Source: an uncultured Alphaproteobacteria bacterium (GTDB lineage Bacteria; Pseudomonadota; Alphaproteobacteria; Caulobacterales; Caulobacteraceae). From it: a stretch of DNA of 64,000 nt. Both the position numbers and the translations under genes were made by a program. The stretch covers positions 43,224 through 107,223 of the forward strand of contig CAIJOB010000007.1 of assembly GCA_903822175.1 (NCBI GenBank), read 5' to 3'. The first letter of the stretch is position 1; each line of letters begins with the position of its first letter. The notes under the pieces are model-generated. The model saw only the letters and a program-made list of their open reading frames with translations. It did not search any database and was not told where the DNA came from. Of the stretch, positions 41,359 to 49,526 are shown one piece after another.

Positions 41359-43200
41359 ATGACCCAGGCGATCTCCCTTCGGCTGATCACCCGCCAGGCG
41401 GGAGGCGGAGAGATCGTCCGCACGCGCCGGATCGAGACCGGCGAGGTCTTGATCGGCCGCGCGCCCGCTTGCGACATCCACCTGCCCGACCTGTCGGTGG
41501 ATATGGAGCACGCCCTGCTGCGCGCCCTGGGCCAGGGCCGGATCAGCATCGAATCCCTGACCGGCGAACCGTTCCAGGCGGGCGGCAAGCCGGCGCTGCG
41601 CGTTGAGCTGGACGCCGCCAACGCCCAGGTGGTGAGCTTTGGCGCCTATGAGCTGGTGTTCAGCCTGGGGACCGAGGACGACGTGGTCGTCACGGTGCTG
41701 CGCAAGGAAGACGACTACCATCCCACGCCCGGCCTGTTCTCGCTGCGGGCGGCGATGTTCGGCCGCCGCCGGATGGCCTGGACGCTGGGCCTGGCGATCC
41801 TGGCGCTGTGCCTGATCCTGCCGGTCGCCGGCGCGGCCTGGTTCAAGAACACCCACATCCATCCCGACCAGCAGTGGTCCACCGGCCCGCTCTCCAAGGC
41901 CCACGCCTTCCTCGATAAGGACTGCCAGGCCTGCCACCAGAAAGCCTTCGTCGCCGTGCGCGACACCGCCTGCCTCTCCTGCCACCAGTCCGGCCGCGAT
42001 CCCGCGGTGCAGGCGGCGTCGGATGCGCGGGTGACCCGTGAAGGCAGCCCCTTCCTGCCGCTCTTGATGAGCGACCACGCCGCCCACGCCAAGCTGACCC
42101 GCGCCATGCCGCCGCCGCCGACCATCACCGGCAAGGTCGCCGGGGTCTTCCAGATGGCGCTGAACCATCCGACCGACCGCTGCGCCAGCTGCCACCGCGA
42201 GCACACCACCGCGCCGCCCGATCCCAACGTGCCCAAGACCGCCGACGTGGTGCGGCCCGGCAAGCCCGCGCTCATCGTGGTCACCGACTGCGCCGGCTGC
42301 CACAGCCGCCTGAAGATGCGCCTGCCCTCCACCGGCCTGATCGACACGCCGGACTGGAACCGCCACCCCGATTTCCGCCCGCTGGTCACCGTCGGCTTCG
42401 ACGGCCCGCAGCCCAGGATGCAGCGCATCTCGGTGACGCAGCATCCGCTGGAAGCCAACGGCCTGACCTTCTCCCACCGGGTGCACATGAGCGCGACCGG
42501 CGGCGTGGCGCGGCAGGGCGAGGTGCTGGGCGCGGCCAAGGGCTATGGCGCGGCGCTGACCTGCCAGTCCTGCCACCGGCCGGACGGCGGCGGCTTCAAG
42601 CCCATCGAGATGGAACGTGACTGCGGCTCCTGCCACAGCCTCGCCTTCGCCGGCGGCCCGGGCAATCTGCAGACCCTGCGCCACCACGACATGCGCAACA
42701 TCCTTGGCGTGCTGCGTGGGTCTCTGACCCCGGCGACCGGCCCCAAGGTCGATCCGGGCGTGCTGCGCCGGGCCATGGCGCCGGGCGGCCTTTGCGTCGA
42801 CTGCCACACCATTCGCCCGTCCGGCGGACCGTTCGGCGCTGACATCTCGCCGGTGCATCTGGCCAACCGGGTCCTGCCCTGGGGCGACTTCAACCACGGC
42901 GTCGCGGCCCACGCGGGCGTTGGCGCGGGCTCGGCGGCCTGCGCCGACTGCCACAAGGCCAAGACTTCGGACAAGACGCAGGACTACCTGATCGAGGGCA
43001 TCGCCACCTGCAAAGCCTGCCACGGCAAGACCGAGCACCAGACCCCCGCCTTCGCCGGCGCCCAGTGCAGCGAATGCCACAGCTTCCACCAGCCAGGCGA
43101 AGCGCCGCGCACCGGCCAGGACCGCCTCTTTACGGTGCTCGGCCTCCCCGCCGGCGAAAAGCCCCGCGGCCTGCCGACGCTCGGGCCACAGGCGCCGTAG
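41359..43200 (+). CDS. FHA-domain, membrane-anchored decahaem c-type cytochrome
   Basis: A 613-residue protein. Residues 1-115 form an FHA-type beta sandwich (GEVLIGRAPACDIHLPDLSV, the GRxxxCDI/H...S core) that would bind phosphothreonine in the cytoplasm. An arginine-flanked helix at about 136-160 (RRRMAWTLGLAILALCLILPV) puts the rest in the periplasm. Ten CxxCH motifs follow between Cys189 and His574: CQACH, CLSCH, CASCH, CAGCH, CQSCH, CGSCH, CVDCH, CADCH, CKACH and CSECH. There are enough additional histidines to ligate most haems axially. It starts one base after the b-type protein stop. An FHA domain joined to a multihaem cytochrome is unusual. Confidence 0.9.
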   Translation: MTQAISLRLITRQAGGGEIVRTRRIETGEVLIGRAPACDIHLPDLSVDMEHALLRALGQGRISIESLTGEPFQAGGKPALRVELDAANAQVVSFGAYELVFSLGTEDDVVVTVLRKEDDYHPTPGLFSLRAAMFGRRRMAWTLGLAILALCLILPVAGAAWFKNTHIHPDQQWSTGPLSKAHAFLDKDCQACHQKAFVAVRDTACLSCHQSGRDPAVQAASDARVTREGSPFLPLLMSDHAAHAKLTRAMPPPPTITGKVAGVFQMALNHPTDRCASCHREHTTAPPDPNVPKTADVVRPGKPALIVVTDCAGCHSRLKMRLPSTGLIDTPDWNRHPDFRPLVTVGFDGPQPRMQRISVTQHPLEANGLTFSHRVHMSATGGVARQGEVLGAAKGYGAALTCQSCHRPDGGGFKPIEMERDCGSCHSLAFAGGPGNLQTLRHHDMRNILGVLRGSLTPATGPKVDPGVLRRAMAPGGLCVDCHTIRPSGGPFGADISPVHLANRVLPWGDFNHGVAAHAGVGAGSAACADCHKAKTSDKTQDYLIEGIATCKACHGKTEHQTPAFAGAQCSECHSFHQPGEAPRTGQDRLFTVLGLPAGEKPRGLPTLGPQAP

Positions 43201-43202
43201 GG
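43167..43202. repeat. 36-bp direct repeat, copy A (end of decahaem gene)
   Basis: The last 34 bases of the decahaem gene plus two more recur at 43865-43900 with 31 of 36 identities, including an 18-base exact block. The copies flank the lipoprotein gene at 43332-43826. A duplication or insertion history is possible. Confidence 0.5.
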
Positions 43203-43331
43203 CGCAGGCCTTGCGGGCCATTGCAGCGGTTCCTGGAGTTCGCTTACCGTCCGAACAAGCGAGACGCCCGATCCGGGACAGGCTTCGCCGAGCGATGCTT
43301 GCTGGACCGGGCGCGGCATGGGGAGGCGAAG

Positions 43332-43826
43332 ATGATGAAATGCGCTTGGATGGGCTGCGCGGCGGCGTTGCTGCTAGCGGGTTGCGATAAGGCCGCGGCG
43401 CCGCCGGTGGACCCGGCCAAGGAAACGGCGGCGATCAACGCCCAGGTCGACGCCTTCAACGCCGCCATGAAGGCGGGCGACGTGGAGCGGGCGATCGCGG
43501 TCGAAGCGAACGACATCCACACCTATGGCGGCGGCCCGGACGTCACCAGCGCCACCCAGGACCTGACCGACACCAAGGCGCTGATGCACGATCCGAACTA
43601 TTCGCTGCGGGTGAAGCCGGAGCACACGGAAGTCGCCAAGGCCGGCGACATGGCCTGGCAATACGGGTCGTGGGACGCCTCCGCCAGCGATCCCAAGACC
43701 GGAAAGCCAGCGAAGGCCTCGGGCCACTGGGTGGCGGCCTGGCGCAAGGACGACCAGGGGCGCTGGAAGCTGGCGGCCGTCAGCAATGCCCCGATGGGGC
43801 CGGACCGGGCCGCGGCGAAGAACTGA
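43332..43826 (+). CDS. Small lipoprotein with NTF2/SnoaL-like (DUF4440-type) domain
   Basis: A 164-residue lipoprotein. The signal segment MMKCAWMGCAAALLLAGCDKA has a lipobox (LAGC) with the lipid-linked cysteine at about residue 18. The mature part starts with PVDPAKETAAINAQVDAFNAAMKAGDVERAIAVEANDI and ends AAWRKDDQGRWKLAAVSNA, the classic DUF4440/SnoaL-like cone fold that binds small ligands or catalyses simple eliminations. Its start is ATG 43332 (or 43335). It lies downstream of the redox cassette on the same strand, but 131 bases away, so it may not belong to that transcript. Confidence 0.85.
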   Translation: MMKCAWMGCAAALLLAGCDKAAAPPVDPAKETAAINAQVDAFNAAMKAGDVERAIAVEANDIHTYGGGPDVTSATQDLTDTKALMHDPNYSLRVKPEHTEVAKAGDMAWQYGSWDASASDPKTGKPAKASGHWVAAWRKDDQGRWKLAAVSNAPMGPDRAAAKN

Positions 43827-43864
43827 AGTCACCCCTGCGTCCCGGGGCGCTTGCACGCGCGGCT

Positions 43865-43900
43865 CGGCCTGCCGACGCTCGGACCGCGGGCGCCGCAAGG
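43865..43900. repeat. 36-bp direct repeat, copy B (downstream of lipoprotein)
   Basis: This matches 43167-43202 (31 of 36). It would encode GLPTLGPRAP in the same phase as the decahaem C-terminus GLPTLGPQAP, but has no gene in front of it. It looks like a duplicated tail end and stands just before the gdhA terminator. Confidence 0.5.
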
Positions 43901-43931
43901 AAAACCCCGCTTCGACGGTGTCGAAGCGGGG
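43901..43931 (-). terminator. Rho-independent terminator of the glutamate dehydrogenase gene
   Basis: Perfect 12-base arms CCCCGCTTCGAC (43905-43916) and GTCGAAGCGGGG (43920-43931) enclose a three-base loop. On the minus strand the stem is followed by TTTT (complement of 43901-43904). It lies 32 bases after the gdhA stop, so it ends that transcript. It can also limit read-through from the plus-strand lipoprotein. Confidence 0.88.
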
Positions 43932-43962
43932 CTCTCAGTAAGCCTTCAAAGACCGTCGGAGA

Positions 43963-45321
<1,359 letters not shown>

Positions 45322-45523
45322 TGGCGCTACCCCAAAAATTGTCTGGCCCGCGCGGGACACTCCCAGCGCGACTCAAGCCAGTCCCCGAAGCCTACATAAC
45401 AACGGATTTGGCCCAAGCTTAAGCCCATTCGGTGAAGCTTATTACGCGTGACGTGCGAAGCCTCTTCACAAACCGGCCCAAATGACCCCAACTCGCAAAC
45501 TTCGAGCGAAGGGGCGCACGCAA

Positions 45524-47170
45524 ATGACTAAGGCATCGGATCTCTTTATCGCCTGTCTGGAAGAGGAAGGCGTCGAGTACGTGTTCGGCGTACCGGGCGA
45601 AGAGAACCTCGATTTCCTCGACAGCCTGTCGCGGTCGACCAAGATCCAGCTGATCCTGACGCGGCACGAACAGGGCGCGGGCTTCATGGCCGCCACCTAC
45701 GGCCGCCACACCGGCAAGGCCGGGGTCTGCGTCGCGACGCTGGGCCCAGGCGCCACCAACTTCGTGACCGCGGCGGCCTATGCCCAGTTGGGCGGCATGC
45801 CGATGATGATGGTCACCGGCCAGAAGCCCATCAAGAGCTCCAAGCAGGGCCGGTTCCAGATCCTCGACGTCGTGGCGATGATGGGGCCGATCACCAAATA
45901 CACCCACCAGCTGGCCAGCGCGGACAACATCCCGTCCCGTATCCGCGAGGCCTTCCGCCTCGGCCAGGAAGAAAAGCCAGGCGCGGTCCACCTGGAATTC
46001 CCCGAGGACGTTGCCCACGAACAGACCGACTCGACACCGTTCGTGAAGAGCAACGCGCGGCGTCCGGTGGCCGACGAGAAGTCCATCAAGGCCGCGGCCC
46101 GGCGCATCGAGAAGGCCAAGTCGCCGATCCTGGTGATCGGGGCGGGCGCCAACCGCACCATGACCAGCCGGATGCTGGCCCAGTTCATCGAGAAGACCGG
46201 CATTCCCTTCGTCTCGACCCAGCTCGGCAAGGGCGTGGTCGATGAGACCAGCCCGAAGTTCCTGGGCTGCGCGGCGCTCTCGTCCGGCGACTTCGTCCAC
46301 CGCGCTATTGGAGCGGCGGACCTCATAATCAACGTCGGCCACGATGTGATCGAAAAGCCGCCGTTCTTCATGCAGAAGGGCGGCGCGGAGGTGATCCACG
46401 TCAACTTCCGCTCGGCCGAGGTCGATCCGGTCTACTTCCCGCAGTACGAGGTGATCGGCGATATCGGCAACGCCATCTGGCAGATCAAAGAAGACATCCT
46501 GCCCCAGGCCGGATGGGACTTCTCCAAGATGATGAAAGCCCGCGCGGCCGAGGTGGCGCACACCGCTACCCAGGTCGATGACATGCGCTTCCCGGTCTAC
46601 CCGCAGCACCTGGTGCAGCAGATCCGCAAGGCCATGCCGCCGAACGGCATCATCTGCCTGGACAACGGGGTCTATAAGATCTGGTTCGCGCGCAACTATC
46701 CGGCGCGGATGACCAACACCGTGCTGCTGGACAATGCGCTGGCCACCATGGGCGCGGGCCTGCCGTCCGCCATGGCGTCGTCGATGGTCTATCCGGACCG
46801 CAAGGTCATGGCGATCTGCGGCGACGGCGGCTTCATGATGAACAGCCAGGAGATGGAGACCGCCGTCCGGCTGAAGCTCAACATCACCGTGCTGATCCTC
46901 AACGACAATTCCTACGGCATGATCCGCTGGAAGCAGGCCAACATGGGTTTCAAGGACTGGGGGCTGACCTACAACAACCCCGACTTCGTGAAATATGCCG
47001 AGAGCTACGGGGCCAACGGCTACCGCGTCGGCGCAGCCGACGAGTTGCCGGCCCTCCTGGAAAAGTGCCTCAACACGCCCGGCGTGAACCTGATCGAGGT
47101 GCCGGTGGACTACTCCGACAACGACCGGATCCTGAACAAAGAGATCAAGGAGCTGAGCGCGAAGGTCTAA
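45524..47170 (+). CDS. Acetolactate synthase large subunit-like ThDP enzyme
   Basis: A 548-residue thiamine-diphosphate enzyme in three domains. The proton-relay Glu is in LTRHEQGAGFMAATYGR, followed by VCVATLGPGATNFVTA and the ThDP/metal motif AICGDGGFMMNSQEMETAVRLKLNITVLILNDNSYGMI (GDGG...NDN form). The absence of a small-subunit gene and the sequence resemble the catabolic AlsS type more than the biosynthetic IlvB type. It is preferred to start at ATG 45524 (MTKASDLFIA) rather than 45482. It is followed after 24 bases by an aldehyde dehydrogenase, so both may serve one pathway, for example from pyruvate or a 2-keto acid. Confidence 0.9.
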   Translation: MTKASDLFIACLEEEGVEYVFGVPGEENLDFLDSLSRSTKIQLILTRHEQGAGFMAATYGRHTGKAGVCVATLGPGATNFVTAAAYAQLGGMPMMMVTGQKPIKSSKQGRFQILDVVAMMGPITKYTHQLASADNIPSRIREAFRLGQEEKPGAVHLEFPEDVAHEQTDSTPFVKSNARRPVADEKSIKAAARRIEKAKSPILVIGAGANRTMTSRMLAQFIEKTGIPFVSTQLGKGVVDETSPKFLGCAALSSGDFVHRAIGAADLIINVGHDVIEKPPFFMQKGGAEVIHVNFRSAEVDPVYFPQYEVIGDIGNAIWQIKEDILPQAGWDFSKMMKARAAEVAHTATQVDDMRFPVYPQHLVQQIRKAMPPNGIICLDNGVYKIWFARNYPARMTNTVLLDNALATMGAGLPSAMASSMVYPDRKVMAICGDGGFMMNSQEMETAVRLKLNITVLILNDNSYGMIRWKQANMGFKDWGLTYNNPDFVKYAESYGANGYRVGAADELPALLEKCLNTPGVNLIEVPVDYSDNDRILNKEIKELSAKV

Positions 47171-47194
47171 GGACCGAAAGCGCTCCGTCCCGCC

Positions 47195-48643
47195 ATGGCC
47201 GCCCCCGCTCTCAAATCCAGCTATCCGCTGTACCTCGCCAACGAAGCGAAGACGCCCAACCAAGACCTGGTCGTCACCGACAAATACACGGGCAAGGAAG
47301 CGACCCGTGTCGCCCAGGCCGACGCCGCCACCATCGACGCCGGCATCGCCGCCTGCGTCGAGGCCGCCGAGCCGATGGCCAGGATGGCCGCCTACGAACG
47401 CCAGAACGTGCTGGCCCACTGCGTCACCCGCTTCCAGGAGCGGTTCGACGAGCTGGCCATGGCGCTCTGCATCGAGGCCGGCAAGCCGATCCGCGACAGC
47501 CGCGGCGAGGTCACCCGCCTGATCGACACCTTCCGCATCGCGGCGGAGGAGAGCGTGCGGATGACCGGCGAGGTGCAGCCGCTGGACATCTCGCCGCGCG
47601 CCAAGGGCTATCAGGGCATGTGGAAGCGGGTGCCGATCGGCCCCTGCTCCTTCGTCTCGCCGTTCAACTTCCCGCTGAACCTGGCCGCCCACAAGATTGC
47701 CCCGGCGCTCGCCGTCGGCTGCCCCTTCGTGATGAAGCCCGCGTCGCGCACGCCGCTAGGCGCGCTGATCATCGGTGAGGTGCTGGCCGAGACCGATCTG
47801 CCCAAGGGCGCGTTCTCAATCCTGCCCGCGCACCGCGAAGGCGCGGACCTGTTCACCACCGACGATAGGCTTAAGCTGTTATCCTTCACGGGCTCGCCGG
47901 ACGTGGGCTGGGACCTGAAGGCGCGGGCCGGCAAGAAGAAAGTGGTGCTGGAGCTGGGCGGCAACGCCGCGGTGATCGTCGACGAGGACATCACCGGCGA
48001 AGACCTCGACGACGCGGTCGAGCGGATCATCTTCGGCGCCTTCTACCAGTCGGGCCAATCCTGCATCGGCGTGCAGCGGATCATCATCCACGCGAAGATC
48101 TACGACGAGCTGCGCGACCGCCTGGTGGCCAAGACCAAGACCCTGATCGCCGGCGACCCGAAGGACGAGAAAACCTTCATCGGCCCGATGATCGACGTGA
48201 AGGAAGCGACCCGCCTGGACAACTGGATCCAGGCCGCCCAGGCCGGCGGCGCGAAGATCCTCTGTGGCGGCAAACGCGACGGCGCCATGCTGGAAGCGAC
48301 CCTTCTGGAGGGCGTTGGCCGCGACGCCAAGCTCTATGCCGAGGAGGCGTTTGGCCCCGTCGCGATCCTGTCCAAGTTCGACAATTTCGAAGCAGCACTG
48401 GACGAGGTCAACGACTCGAAGTTCGGTCTACAAGCTGGACTATTCACCCGCGATCTGTTCCGCACGCTGACAGCCTGGGACCGGCTGGACGTGGGCGGCG
48501 TGGTGGTGGGCGATGTGCCCAGTTACCGGGTCGACAACATGCCCTATGGCGGGGTGAAGGACTCGGGGTTGGGGCGTGAGGGCGTGAAATTCGCGATGGA
48601 AGATATGACGGAAATTCGGAACTTGGTCATCCGTCGGCGCTGA
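47195..48643 (+). CDS. Aldehyde dehydrogenase family protein
   Basis: A 482-residue NAD(P)-dependent aldehyde dehydrogenase. The catalytic cysteine is in FYQSGQSCIGVQRI, the general base in VVLELGGNAAVIV, the adenine-binding stretch in KPASRTPLGALIIGEVL, and FTGSPDVGWDLK corresponds to the FTGS cofactor loop. The C-terminus VGDVPSYRVDNMPYGGVKDSGLGREG is typical, and the sequence resembles GapN-like or lactaldehyde-type members. It belongs to one unit with the acetolactate-synthase-like gene. The exact aldehyde is unknown. Confidence 0.93.
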   Translation: MAAPALKSSYPLYLANEAKTPNQDLVVTDKYTGKEATRVAQADAATIDAGIAACVEAAEPMARMAAYERQNVLAHCVTRFQERFDELAMALCIEAGKPIRDSRGEVTRLIDTFRIAAEESVRMTGEVQPLDISPRAKGYQGMWKRVPIGPCSFVSPFNFPLNLAAHKIAPALAVGCPFVMKPASRTPLGALIIGEVLAETDLPKGAFSILPAHREGADLFTTDDRLKLLSFTGSPDVGWDLKARAGKKKVVLELGGNAAVIVDEDITGEDLDDAVERIIFGAFYQSGQSCIGVQRIIIHAKIYDELRDRLVAKTKTLIAGDPKDEKTFIGPMIDVKEATRLDNWIQAAQAGGAKILCGGKRDGAMLEATLLEGVGRDAKLYAEEAFGPVAILSKFDNFEAALDEVNDSKFGLQAGLFTRDLFRTLTAWDRLDVGGVVVGDVPSYRVDNMPYGGVKDSGLGREGVKFAMEDMTEIRNLVIRRR

Positions 48644-48692
48644 AGCTACGTACTTCGTAGATGGTAAAGTGCGTAAGGCCGGGGAGAAGCCT

Positions 48693-49526
48693 GTGTTAAC
48701 CATCGCGCAGATCACAGACCTGCATGTCACGACAGGTCAGGATCCGCTGAACCAGCTGCGCAATGAACAGCGTCTGCGCCAGGTGCTGCGGACGATCCAT
48801 GAGCTGCGCCCAAGACCCACCGCGATCATCGCGTCCGGCGATCTGGTGGACCATGGCGACCCGGCGGAATACGCCGAGCTCAAACGCATCCTCGGCGACA
48901 GCCAGATCCCCATCTACTACGCGGTCGGCAACCACGACCGCCGCCAGCCCTTCCTGGACGCCTTCGGCGGCGAATACGCACCCACCGACGCCAACGGCTT
49001 CGTCCAGTACGCGGTCGATTTCGACGGACTGCGGATGGTGGTCTGCGACACCCTGGAAGAGGGCCGCGACCGGTCCGGCTTCACCCCCGAGCGCGCCGCC
49101 TGGCTGGCCCAGACCCTGGACGCTCAACCCGACACGCCGACCATCGTGGTGATGCACCACCCGCCGATCCTGTCCGGTGTGAAGTGGATGGACCCCGACC
49201 CGAACGCGCCGTGGATCGGCCAGCTGGCCGACGCCCTGCGCGGCCGGGAGCAGGTCCGCGTCGTGCTCTGCGGCCACGTGCACCGCGCCTTCCATGGTCT
49301 CCTGGCCGGCCAGGTGGTGGCGACGGCGCCGGCGACCTCGATCCAGGTGACGCTGAACCTGTCGCCGGTCGACATGGAACGGCCCGATGGCCGCGAGATC
49401 CTGGTGGCCGAGCCGCCGGGCTTTGTGCTGGTCGTGGCCGACGAGGGCCGCGTCACGACCCATGTCTGCGTCGCCGGAGAGTTAGAGCCGGCCGTGGCCT
49501 ACACGCGTCCCTTCGGATTCGACTAG
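48693..49526 (+). CDS. cpdA: Metallophosphoesterase, cAMP phosphodiesterase-like (CpdA type)
   Basis: A 277-residue calcineurin-like phosphoesterase. Its metal motifs are complete: ITDLH, GDLVDHGD, GNHD, MHHPP and CGHVHR. The order and length match the class III cAMP phosphodiesterase CpdA/Icc. I chose the GTG at 48693 (VLTIAQITDLH) because GGGGAG precedes it by 6 to 7 bases; the GTG at 48669 adds eight residues without a good site. The stop TAG is followed directly by the ATG of an adenylate cyclase, a pairing that would set cAMP levels. Other phosphodiester substrates cannot be excluded. Confidence 0.88.
   Translation: MLTIAQITDLHVTTGQDPLNQLRNEQRLRQVLRTIHELRPRPTAIIASGDLVDHGDPAEYAELKRILGDSQIPIYYAVGNHDRRQPFLDAFGGEYAPTDANGFVQYAVDFDGLRMVVCDTLEEGRDRSGFTPERAAWLAQTLDAQPDTPTIVVMHHPPILSGVKWMDPDPNAPWIGQLADALRGREQVRVVLCGHVHRAFHGLLAGQVVATAPATSIQVTLNLSPVDMERPDGREILVAEPPGFVLVVADEGRVTTHVCVAGELEPAVAYTRPFGFD

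Noticed and set aside
43201..43331. Possible hairpins (TCGCTT/AAGCGA and CCCG/CGGG) after the decahaem gene
   Set aside because: Short arms and no U-tract; not a convincing terminator.
45322..45523. Repeated AAGCTT boxes in the gdhA/acetolactate-synthase divergent region
   Set aside because: Two six-base direct copies 22 apart are weak evidence and did not line up with a good promoter on either strand.
45419..47692. 757-codon minus-strand frame opposite the acetolactate-synthase-like gene
   Set aside because: Codon-phase shadow; it spans two real genes and their gap, which a true gene would not do.
48696..48703. TTAACCAT, a CtrA half-site-like sequence at the phosphodiesterase start
   Set aside because: It overlaps the first codons (GTG TTA ACC ATC) and has no second half at the proper spacing.
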